NCBI RefSeq assembly: GCF_011421595.1
Contig: NZ_WTLH01000037.1
Span: 1 to 36,707 of the forward strand
Origin: Streptomyces sp. YIM 98790
Lineage (GTDB): Bacteria > Actinomycetota > Actinomycetes > Streptomycetales > Streptomycetaceae
Direction of reading: 5' to 3'
Length of the DNA: 36,707 nucleotides
The notes below the pieces were generated by a model. The model was not told the origin of the DNA. It was given only the letters and a program-made list of their open reading frames with translations, and made no database searches. Shown here piece by piece: positions 24,715-33,443 of this stretch; the stretch's first letter is position 1, and each line of letters opens with the position of its first letter. Position numbers and translations under genes: made by a program.

Positions 24715-24796
24715 TGCCCGGAGCCGGACTCGAACCGGCACGGCCACCAGGCCAGCGAGTTTTAAGCTCACCGTGTCTGCATTCCACCATCCGGGC
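24715..24796 (-). tRNA. bldA: tRNA-Leu (UAA anticodon), the bldA tRNA
   Basis: Read on the minus strand, GCCCGGA pairs with TCCGGGC as a 7-bp acceptor stem with discriminator A. The anticodon arm GTGAG-CTTAAAA-CTCGC has anticodon UAA. The class II variable arm is GGCC-TGGT-GGCC and the T arm is GCCGG-TTCGAGT-CCGGC. The 3' CC after the discriminator is followed by T, so CCA is not fully encoded. In Streptomyces this tRNA reads the rare UUA codon and controls development and secondary metabolism. My manual scan found no in-frame TTA codon in the called genes of this window. Confidence 0.95.
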
Positions 24797-25022
24797 ACAG
24801 TTCCCCAGGCCGTTCCGGACATCGGTGTCCTGCCGTTACTGCTCAGAAGCTTATCGGCACGATCCGCCCGAACAGCCGCACGGCAAAACGATGTTGTCCG
24901 ATTTTATGAGTTCCTGATGGCCAGTCAGTGGCTTCCGGGCAGGTGCGAGCGGGGTGCAGCGTCCCGGGCGCCCGGGACCGCCTTCGGGAATTGACGCGAA
25001 ACAACCGTCCGGAGCCGACTGG

Positions 25023-26351
25023 TTACTTCCAGGTACGGGGCCGCAGCGGCAGACCGGAGCGACCCGATCCGGTGGTGCGCACGGCGAGCACCTGGTTGAC
25101 GCCGATCTGCGCGCGCTCGAAGGCGAGCGCCGAAGCCGCCATGTAGAGCCGCCAGATCCGCGCCCGGGGCGCCCCGGCGAGCTTCACCGCCTCCTCCCAG
25201 GACTCCTCCAGATTCCGCACCCAGGCACGCAGCGTCAGCCCATAGTGTTCACGGAGTGACTCCACGTCCCGCACCTCGAACCCGGCGTCCTCCAGCACCG
25301 AGACGGTGCGGCCCACCGGGGAGAGCTCGCCGTCCGGGAACACATAGGCGTCGATGAACGGGCTGAGCCGGTAGCCCCGCTCGTCGGGCATCGGACGGCG
25401 CGCGATCTGGTGGTTGAGCAGCCGCCCGCCGGGCCGCAGCAGGCCGTACAGCTGTCCGGCGTACTCCCGGTAGCGGGCCTCGCCGACGTGTTCCGCCATG
25501 CCGATCGAGGCGATGGCGTCGTACGGGCCGTCCGCGGTCTCGCGGTAGTCCTGGACCCGGATCTCCGCCCGGTCGGCCAGGCCGGCCTCCGCGATCCGGC
25601 TGCGGGCCAGCGCGGCCTGCTCGGCGGACAGGGTGATGCCGACGGCCCGCACCCGGTACTCGCGCACCGCGTGCATCAGCAGCGAGCCCCAGCCGCAGCC
25701 CACGTCCAGCAGGCGTTCACCCTCGCGCAGCCCCAGCTTGCGGCAGACCAGGTCGAGCTTGGCGGTCTGGGCCTCGTCCAGCCCGGCCCCATCGCCCCAG
25801 TAGGCGCAGGAGTACACCATGGTCGGGCCGAGCACCCGGGCATAGAAGGCGTTGCCCACGTCGTAGTGGTGGCTGACCGCGTGCCGGTCGCGGTCCCGGC
25901 TGTGGCGCCGCCCGGTGCGGCGGCGGTTCTCCTCGCGCGGCGGGGGAGGCGGCAGCCCGGGGCCGGACAGGGCGAGCAGTTCGGCCGCGGCGGCCAGCCG
26001 CTCCCGCGTCCGCAGGGTCTGCGCGGGCGGGGCGGAACCCGGCGGCCCGGGCCGGGCGTCGGGATGGTGGCGGGAGGGTTCGCGTTCCCAGACCAGGCCG
26101 GCCAGATGCTGCAGGGCGAGATAGAGGTCGCCCTCGATGTCGAGATCGCCGGCCACCCAGGCACGGGCCAGGCCGAGTTCGCCCGGCCGGTACAGAATGC
26201 GGCGCACTGCGCGCCGGTGACGCACCACCAGCACCGGGGCGTACGGCTCGCCGCCGGCCTCGCTGCCGTCCCACGCCCGCAGCCGGAGCGGCAGCGGAGC
26301 ACCGAGCAGCACGCCCGCCAGCCGGTGGAGCCGCTTCGCAAGCTCTGCCAT
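25023..26351 (-). CDS. Cyclopropane-fatty-acyl-phospholipid synthase-like SAM methyltransferase
   Basis: A 442-aa class I methyltransferase of the Mycolic_acid/CFA synthase family, which adds a methylene or methyl group from SAM to double bonds of membrane-lipid acyl chains. The N-terminal lipid-binding domain includes GELGLARAWVAGDLDIEGDL. The catalytic domain has SHHYDVGNAFY, YSCAYW, the SAM-binding LDVGCGWGSLLMHA, SIGMAEHVGE and HYGLTLRAW. The middle (about 115-150) carries a Pro/Arg-rich insert. I start at the ATG at 26351; GGAGG is only two bases upstream, an awkward spacing, so the start is uncertain. A strong hairpin separates it from ndh. Confidence 0.88.
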   Translation of the reverse strand: MAELAKRLHRLAGVLLGAPLPLRLRAWDGSEAGGEPYAPVLVVRHRRAVRRILYRPGELGLARAWVAGDLDIEGDLYLALQHLAGLVWEREPSRHHPDARPGPPGSAPPAQTLRTRERLAAAAELLALSGPGLPPPPPREENRRRTGRRHSRDRDRHAVSHHYDVGNAFYARVLGPTMVYSCAYWGDGAGLDEAQTAKLDLVCRKLGLREGERLLDVGCGWGSLLMHAVREYRVRAVGITLSAEQAALARSRIAEAGLADRAEIRVQDYRETADGPYDAIASIGMAEHVGEARYREYAGQLYGLLRPGGRLLNHQIARRPMPDERGYRLSPFIDAYVFPDGELSPVGRTVSVLEDAGFEVRDVESLREHYGLTLRAWVRNLEESWEEAVKLAGAPRARIWRLYMAASALAFERAQIGVNQVLAVRTTGSGRSGLPLRPRTWK

Positions 26352-26451
26352 GACCTCCAGACAACCACTCCGCGGCCGGCGGCGCAGCGCATCGGAGCCA
26401 CGCGGCGGCGGAACCTGCCCCGGGCCCGCGGGCGGGCGGGAAACGCAAGAG

Positions 26452-26490
26452 GCCCGGCCGGGCCCCGGCGGAGCAGGGGCCCGGCCGGGC
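26452..26490 (-). terminator. Strong terminator hairpin between ndh and the cfa-like gene
   Basis: GCCCGGCCGGGCCCC (26452-26466) and GGGGCCCGGCCGGGC (26476-26490) are a perfect 15-bp stem with a 9-nt loop. On the minus strand it is followed by TCTTGCGTTTC, moderately U-rich. It lies about 70 bp beyond the ndh stop. Confidence 0.75.
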
Positions 26491-26557
26491 AGGAAGCGAT
26501 GCGCCGGCGCCGGCGGTGGAAGCGGCAGCGGCGATGGCGGCGGCGATGGCGGCGGTG

Positions 26558-27946
26558 CTACACGGTGGTGCGGTCCTTGCGCTGCTCCGCGGCGGCACGC
26601 TGCTCCGCGGCGGCGGCAGCGGCGGCCGGCTTGGCGGCCTCGTAGAACTCCTCGCGCGGGTTCTCCATGGCACCCAGCGAGACCACCTCGCGCTTGAGGA
26701 ACAGCGCCAGCGTCCAGTCCGCGAAGACCCGGATCTTGCGGTTCCAGGTCGGCACCGCCAGGCCGTGGTAGGTGCGGTGCATGTACCAGGCCAGCCGGCC
26801 GCGCAGCCGGATGGTCATCGGGCCGAACTTGATCATGGCCACGCCCTTGCGCAGGCCGAGACCGGCCACCGCGCCCTTGTTGGCGTGCTTGTAGTCGGCC
26901 TGCGGGAAGCCGCGCAGCGCCGCCACCACGTTGTCGCCGAGCAGCCGGGCCTGACGCAGCGCGTGCTGGGCGTTGGGCGGGCACCAGTCGCCCTCGCCCT
27001 CGACCAGGTTGGGCACCTGGGCGTTGTCCCCGGCCGCCCAGATGTAGTCGGTGCCCTTGACCTGGAGGGTGGGGTCGACGTCCACGTGGCCGCGCGGGCC
27101 GAGCGGCAGGCCGTAGTGGGCCAGGGTCGGGTTGGGCTTCACACCGGCGGTCCACACGATGGTGCCGGAGTCGACCTCGGTGCCGTCGCTGAGCACCACG
27201 TGGCCGTCCACGCAGGACTTCATGGAGGTGCCGAGCAGGATCTCCACACCGCGCTGCTTCAGGTGCTCGCGGCCCCACTCGCCGAGCTTGGGACCGACCT
27301 CGGGCAGAATCCGGTCGGCCACGTCCACCAGCAGGAAGCGCATGTCCTCGCGCCGGATGGAGGGGTAGTACCGGGCGGCGTCCCGGGCCAGGTCCTCGAT
27401 CTCGCCCACGGTCTCCGCACCGGCGAAGCCGCCGCCGACGAAGACGAAGGTGAGGGCCTTGCGCCGGATGTCCGGGTCGGTGGTGGAGTCGGCCTTGTCG
27501 AACTGCTCCAGCACGTGGTTGCGCAGGCCGATGGCCTCCTCGATGCCCTTCATGCCGATGCCGTGCTCGGCCAGGCCGGGGATCGGGAAGGTACGGGAGA
27601 CGGAGCCGAGGGCGACCACCAGGTGGTCGAAGGGCACCTCGTAGGCGGGACCGACCAGCGGGGCCACGGTGGCCACCCGGCGGTCCTGGTCGACGGAGGT
27701 GACCCGGCCGGTGAGGACCTCGGCCTGGGGCAGCACCCGGCGCAGCGGCACCACGACGTGGCGCGGCGAGATGCTGCCGGCCGCGGCCTCGGGCAGGAAG
27801 GGCTGGTACGTCATGTACGAGCGCGGGTCGACGACGGTGACCGTCGCCTCTCCGTAGCGCAGCTTCTTGAGAATGCGGCGCGCGGCGTAGAGGCCGACAT
27901 ACCCGCCACCCACGACGAGGATTCGGGGACGCTCCGTGGTGCTCAT
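26558..27946 (-). CDS. ndh: Type II NADH dehydrogenase
   Basis: A 462-aa non-proton-pumping NADH:quinone oxidoreductase at the cytoplasmic membrane face. FAD-binding ILVVGGGYVGLYAARRIL is at the N-terminus, MTYQPFLPEAAAGSI follows, the NADH Rossmann motif FVFVGGGFAGAETVGE lies near 170, and the third FAD block TDYIWAAGDNAQVP near 310. The quinone/membrane region NAQHALRQARLLGDNV is followed by amphipathic C-terminal helices and an Ala/Gln-rich repeat tail (AAAAAAAEQRAAAEQR). A Rex-like operator lies 35-52 bp upstream of the ATG, in line with redox control of Streptomyces ndh. Transcription ends at the 15-bp hairpin downstream. Confidence 0.94.
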   Translation of the reverse strand: MSTTERPRILVVGGGYVGLYAARRILKKLRYGEATVTVVDPRSYMTYQPFLPEAAAGSISPRHVVVPLRRVLPQAEVLTGRVTSVDQDRRVATVAPLVGPAYEVPFDHLVVALGSVSRTFPIPGLAEHGIGMKGIEEAIGLRNHVLEQFDKADSTTDPDIRRKALTFVFVGGGFAGAETVGEIEDLARDAARYYPSIRREDMRFLLVDVADRILPEVGPKLGEWGREHLKQRGVEILLGTSMKSCVDGHVVLSDGTEVDSGTIVWTAGVKPNPTLAHYGLPLGPRGHVDVDPTLQVKGTDYIWAAGDNAQVPNLVEGEGDWCPPNAQHALRQARLLGDNVVAALRGFPQADYKHANKGAVAGLGLRKGVAMIKFGPMTIRLRGRLAWYMHRTYHGLAVPTWNRKIRVFADWTLALFLKREVVSLGAMENPREEFYEAAKPAAAAAAAEQRAAAEQRKDRTTV

Positions 27947-27980
27947 GTCTTCGAGTATCCACCCGACCGGCGGGGGGTGC

Positions 27981-27998
27981 TCGTGAGGGGGTTCACAA
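27981..27998. promoter_or_regulatory. Rex operator-like site (ROP) upstream of ndh
   Basis: On the minus strand TTGTGAACCCCCTCACGA matches the Rex consensus TTGTGAA-N4-TTCACAA at 12 of 14 defined positions. It lies 35-52 bp before the ndh start. Rex is the NADH/NAD+-sensing repressor of respiratory genes in Streptomyces. The same bases also read TGTGA-N6-TCACG, a Crp-like half-match. Confidence 0.75.
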
Positions 27999-28263
27999 GC
28001 TTCGCGGGGTTTCTGCTACACTCCGCCGCCCGGTGGCCGGCCGGCCCGCTTCCCCGGGGTGCCACGGGCTCCGGTCCGGGTCCTGCCCCACCGGCCTGAG
28101 CTGGGCCGACACCGGGACGACAGGACGACGCAGGGTGGCGTCGGGGCGGCCGTCACCCGGATGTCACCGGCCGGGCGCACCGCCCGGCGGGCCGTCCCGC
28201 CGCCCCGGGCGGCGGAGCACGGGCCACGGGTGTGACACCAGGGGCCATGTGGCCCCGGCCTCA

Positions 28264-28279
28264 TGTGAATAACTTCACG
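28264..28279. promoter_or_regulatory. Crp-like site between ppx and ndh
   Basis: TGTGAATAACTTCACG matches TGTGA-N6-TCACA at nine of ten defined positions. It is about 320 bp upstream of ndh and 45 bp beyond the ppx stop, in an AT-richer island. Confidence 0.45.
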
Positions 28280-28323
28280 AAGTTTCCGGCGGGTATGTGC
28301 TCCGGTGTGTCCCGGATGTCCGT

Positions 28324-29319
28324 TCAGAGGGCGGCGGACCAGGCGATGCCGTCCAGGATGTCGTGTTCGCTGACCAGGAGTTCGGGCGCGCCGAGGTGCT
28401 CCATCACCTGGTCCAGGATGACCGCCCCGGCGACGATGACGTCCACCCGGCCGGGGTGGATGACCCTGCGGGCGGCCCGTTCGGCATGGCTGGAGGAGAC
28501 CAGATCCGCCGTCACGGCGGCCACCTCCGGGCGGCGGAAGCGGGAGTGGTGCACGGCGGCCGCGTCGTACTCGTCCAGGTTCAGGGCCAGGGCGGCGACC
28601 GTGGTGACCGAGCCGGCCAGGCCGACCAGGGCCCGCGCCTCGTGCAGCGGCACGGTGCGCCCGGCCTCGGCGAGCCCGGCGCGCACATCCGCGGTGAGCG
28701 CGGCCAGCCGCTCCGCGGTGACGGGTTCGGCGGGCCGGCCGTCCTCTGTGAGGTGGCGCTCGGTGAGGCGGACGCAGCCGATGTCCACACTGCGCGCGGC
28801 CCGCACCCCGCCGCCCGGGGTGCCGAGCACGAACTCGGTGGAGCCGCCGCCGATGTCCACCACCAGGGTCGGGACATCGGGCGCCAGGACCGCCTCGCTG
28901 CCGGTCAGTTCCCGGGTCGCGCCGGTGAAGGACAGCCGGGCCTCCTCGTCACCGGTGATGACCTCCGGCGAGACCCCGAGGATCTCGCGCACCCCGCGGG
29001 TGAACTCGTCGCGGTTCTCGGCGTCGCGGGACGCGGAGGTGGCCACGAAACGGGTGCGCGCGGGCGGCACACCGTGCGCCCGGATGGCCTCGGCATAGGA
29101 GCGGCAGGCGGCGAAGGTGCGCTCCAGGGCCTCGGGGGCCAGCCTCCCGGTGCGGTCCACGCCCTGGCCGAGGCGGACGATCTCCATCCGCCGGTCCAGG
29201 TCGGTCAGGGTGCCGGCGGCCGGGTCCAGTTCGGCGACCAGCAGCCGGATGGAGTTGGTGCCGCAGTCGACGGCGGCGACCCGGGCGGGGCCGGCCGGTG
29301 CGGGGGCGGGGTCGGTCAT
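28324..29319 (-). CDS. ppx: Exopolyphosphatase / guanosine pentaphosphate phosphohydrolase (Ppx/GppA)
   Basis: A 331-aa ASKHA-fold phosphatase acting on inorganic polyphosphate and/or pppGpp. The phosphate-1 motif AAVDCGTNSIRLLVAE is at the N-terminus, TSASRDAENRDEF follows, GDEEARLSFTGA holds the conserved GEEEA-like loop, and the phosphate-2 motif VVDIGGGSTEFVLG is near 150. The C-terminal HD-type extension of long Ppx is absent, as in actinobacterial short forms. Its ATG overlaps the stop of the DUF501 gene (ATGA). Which substrate dominates in vivo is not shown by sequence. Confidence 0.9.
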   Translation of the reverse strand: MTDPAPAPAGPARVAAVDCGTNSIRLLVAELDPAAGTLTDLDRRMEIVRLGQGVDRTGRLAPEALERTFAACRSYAEAIRAHGVPPARTRFVATSASRDAENRDEFTRGVREILGVSPEVITGDEEARLSFTGATRELTGSEAVLAPDVPTLVVDIGGGSTEFVLGTPGGGVRAARSVDIGCVRLTERHLTEDGRPAEPVTAERLAALTADVRAGLAEAGRTVPLHEARALVGLAGSVTTVAALALNLDEYDAAAVHHSRFRRPEVAAVTADLVSSSHAERAARRVIHPGRVDVIVAGAVILDQVMEHLGAPELLVSEHDILDGIAWSAAL

Positions 29320-29930
29320 GGCTGCTCCTCCTCGGGGTTCACCGGGTTCGCGGCACCGTCCGGCAACTCGTGCGCGTTTTCACGAACAGGGGGGCCGTCC
29401 GCGCCTCCGGTGCGCGCGGCGGCGGGCACACAGGGGCCCTTGCGCCACCACTCGGGCAGCAGCCCCAGCGCCTCGTCGCCCAGCGGGTTGACGCCCGGCC
29501 CGGCCGCCAGCGCGTGGGCGACCAGCACATGCAGGCACTTCACCCGGTCGGGCATGCCGCCCGCGCTGGGGAAGCCCGCCAGCACCTCGATGGCGTCCCG
29601 GCGGGCCAGGTAGTCCTCGTGCGCCCGGCGGTAGGCGGCGGCCAGCTCCGCGTCCCGGCCCAGCCGCTCGGTCATCTCCTTCATCAGCCCGCCGGACTCC
29701 AGGGTGCCGATGGCGGAGTTGGCCCGCGGGCAGGTCAGGTAGTAGGTGGTGGGGAACGGGGTGCCGTCCGGCAGGCGGGGGGCGGTCTCCACCACGTCCG
29801 GATTGCCGCAGGGGCAGCGGTGCGCGACGGCCCGCAGGCCGCGCGGCGGGCGGCCGAGCTGCTCCCGGCACGCCTCGATGTCGGCGTCGGTGGGCGGAGT
29901 CGGCTCGGTCTGCGGGGGCGGGGTTTCCAT
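29316..29930 (-). CDS. DUF501 domain-containing protein
   Basis: A 204-aa protein of the DUF501 family. Characteristic blocks are VAHRCPCGNPDVVETAPRLPDGTPFPT, YYLTCPRANSAIGTLESGG and GFPSAGGMPDRVKCLHVLVAH, with a CPCG and another Cys that might bind metal. The function is unknown, but the gene is widely kept between divIC and ppx in actinobacteria. I start at the ATG at 29930 (METPPPQTEP), with AGAAG upstream. The C-terminus is variable and Pro/Glu-rich. It is translationally coupled to ppx through ATGA. Confidence 0.9.
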   Translation of the reverse strand: METPPPQTEPTPPTDADIEACREQLGRPPRGLRAVAHRCPCGNPDVVETAPRLPDGTPFPTTYYLTCPRANSAIGTLESGGLMKEMTERLGRDAELAAAYRRAHEDYLARRDAIEVLAGFPSAGGMPDRVKCLHVLVAHALAAGPGVNPLGDEALGLLPEWWRKGPCVPAAARTGGADGPPVRENAHELPDGAANPVNPEEEQP

Positions 29931-29980
29931 GCTGCGGACTTCTGCGCTTTCCAGATCGAGGGGCCCCGGGCGGGGGCCGC

Positions 29981-30070
29981 GGACCGGACGGACCGGACGG
30001 GTCGGACGGTGCGGACGGTGCGGGCGGGTCGGACGGTGCGGGCGGGTCGGACGGTGCGGGCGGGAGCGGC
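29981..30070. repeat. Degenerate 9-bp tandem repeat upstream of DUF501
   Basis: Ten consecutive 9-mers alternate among GGACCGGAC, GGGTCGGAC, GGTGCGGAC and GGTGCGGGC, giving a higher-order 18-bp period. The array fills half of the 178-bp spacer between ftsB and DUF501 and stays open on the minus strand as an Arg/Pro/His/Thr repeat. Confidence 0.85.
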
Positions 30071-30108
30071 GGCGGAAGGGCCGCGGAGCGCGGGCGGCGC
30101 GGGCGGCC

Positions 30109-30615
30109 TCAGCGGGTGCGGGGGTGGTCGGCGCGGTCCACTCCGTCCCAGAGGTTGTCATACCAGGGGCGGCCGGCCGCACTCCGGTCGCTGCGGTGCC
30201 GCCCGTCCGCCCCGGCGCCGTCCTCGGCGTCCCCGGACTGCGGCATGGTGAACCCGATCTCGCCGGGACGCACGAAGTGCAGCCGGCGCCGCGCCTGCTG
30301 CTCCACATAGGCCGGGTCCTGCCAGCGGGCCTTCTCGTCCCGCAGCTCCTCCACCCGCTCCCTGGTCTCCCGCTCCTGCCGCTGCAGATCGCCGATCTCG
30401 GCGCGCTGCGCGATGTACTGCCGCAGCGGATACGCCAGCGCGACCACCAGCGTGCACACCACCAGCGCCAGCAGCGCGGCCCGGCCGGTCAGCCGGGAGC
30501 GGCGCGGCGGGCGGCGCAGCCGCCGGCTCTGCGCCCGGTAGACCCGGGCCGCGGCCTGCTCGCCCAGTACCCGAAGTCTGGTGGTCGTGGAGAACCTGCT
30601 CCGGCCCGCGGCCAC
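30109..30615 (-). CDS. divIC: FtsB/DivIC septum formation initiator family protein
   Basis: A 168-aa bitopic membrane protein of the divisome. A basic cytoplasmic N-terminus is followed by one transmembrane helix (about residues 43-62, AALLALVVCTLVVALAYPL), an extracellular coiled coil (YIAQRAEIGDLQRQERETRE) and the family motif ARRRLHFVRPGE. The C-terminus is charged and disordered. In Streptomyces DivIC acts with FtsL and FtsQ in sporulation septation. I start at the GTG at 30615 (VAAGRSRFS), with GAGGGG seven bases upstream; a longer frame to 30702 has no such site. It follows eno, as is usual in actinobacteria. Confidence 0.87.
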   Translation of the reverse strand: MAAGRSRFSTTTRLRVLGEQAAARVYRAQSRRLRRPPRRSRLTGRAALLALVVCTLVVALAYPLRQYIAQRAEIGDLQRQERETRERVEELRDEKARWQDPAYVEQQARRRLHFVRPGEIGFTMPQSGDAEDGAGADGRHRSDRSAAGRPWYDNLWDGVDRADHPRTR

Positions 30616-30777
30616 ACTCTCACCCCTCGCTGAGCTTGCCGAGATTGCTGCGCTCGCCGGGAGCGCGCCGGTCCCCGCCGGCCCCTCGCTCGTGCGACGC
30701 ACCCGTCCCCGGCCACCGTACGGGACGGCGGCCGGGGACGGGGTGAGGACGGACAGGACCGGACGGAACCGGATTCG

Positions 30778-32082
<1,305 letters not shown>

Positions 32083-32243
32083 TCATCAGCAGACCTGAGC
32101 CTAGCCGCCCCGGACGGGCGCCCTTGCCGTGGTGGCGTCCAAGAGGCCGCCGACGGGGTGCTCCGGAGCCGCCGGAAGGAGCGGAACCGCAGGTGGGAGC
32201 GGGGAGATCTCATTTTGTTTAAGGGCTGAAGAAAATAGGGTGT

Positions 32244-32299
32244 CCGGGCCTCGCCGGCCCGGGAGCCGGGCCCTCGCCGCCCAGTCGGCGAAGGCCCGG
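32244..32299 (-). terminator. Nested terminator hairpin after rpfA
   Basis: The inner stem is GGCCCGG-GAG-CCGGGCC (32256-32272). An outer stem pairs CCGGGCCTCGCCG (32244-32256) with CGGCGAAGGCCCGG (32286-32299), one bulged base. On the minus strand it is followed by the U-rich ACACCCTATTTTCTTC, making it a good intrinsic terminator for rpfA ahead of eno. Confidence 0.7.
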
Positions 32300-32328
32300 T
32301 CACCCGGTGCCGCCGCGGCCGGAACCGC

Positions 32329-33015
<687 letters not shown>

Positions 33016-33016
33016 T

Positions 33017-33196
33017 CACCGACGCCTGCGAGGTGAGCTGTCGGGTTCGGGCGGTGAGTGCCCGGCCGGGGGCGGAACGCATGAAGAAACGTTTCGCCTT
33101 TGGCTTCACCCCAAGCCGTTCCGGTTCGGCCGCGCCGTGCGGCGCTGCCGTCCCGGACCGGCGACTTACCTGGGTCCCCCGCTCCTGCCTGCGGTG
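33017..33196 (-). ncRNA. ydaO/yuaA-type cyclic di-AMP riboswitch in the rpfA leader
   Basis: Read on the minus strand, the leader holds the conserved ydaO blocks in order: GGGGGACCCAGGTAAGTC, GGGGTGAAGCC (33102-33112) and CCGAACCCGACAGCTCACC then TCGCAGGCG (33023-33050). Outer pairing CACCG (33192-33196) with CGGTG (33017-33021) closes the aptamer as P1. The 3' strand of P1 is only two to three bases from the GAAGGA ribosome binding site of rpfA. An alternative hairpin CTCACC/GGTGAG (33032-33037 with 33015-33020) would compete with P1. Confidence 0.9.
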
Positions 33197-33281
33197 CTCG
33201 CTATGAACGTGGATCTCCCCGGAGCCGGCGGCAGGACTCGGCGTTGACGGCCCGGGGCGCCCGAGAGGACGAGCGGACGCG

Positions 33282-33310
33282 ACACTAGATCGAGCCGGAT
33301 CACGATTCAA
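33282..33310 (-). promoter_or_regulatory. Candidate rpfA promoter
   Basis: On the minus strand, TTGAAT (33305-33310) and TAGTGT (33282-33287) are spaced by exactly 17 bp, about 280 bp before rpfA and ahead of the riboswitch. The spacer contains CGTGATCCGGCTCGAT, a degenerate Crp-like sequence. Confidence 0.6.
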
Positions 33311-33443
33311 GAACGATGAAGATCGAGTCTCTGCCGCCACTTGACTCCCGCTGACCCCTATAGCCCCAGGTCAGACCCGCAATAAACGGTCAATCCGGGA
33401 CGGAAACTCCGACCCGGATCGAGACGATGGTCACACTGGCGGC

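Larger units (their letters stand above)
27947..28323. other. Regulatory gap upstream of ndh
   Basis: 377 bp without a gene. It contains the Rex-like site near ndh and a Crp-like site near ppx, both annotated separately, and otherwise GC-rich sequence. ORFs here show no family resemblance. Confidence 0.6.

Noticed and set aside
24463..24917. Overlapping ORFs on both strands over bldA and its flank
   Set aside because: They are Arg/Gly/Pro-rich, have no ribosome binding sites or family motifs, and run through a clear tRNA gene.
26352..27962. 979-codon minus-strand frame joining the cfa-like gene to sequence over ndh
   Set aside because: The extra part is ndh in the wrong frame and crosses a 15-bp terminator hairpin; the methyltransferase begins at about 26351.
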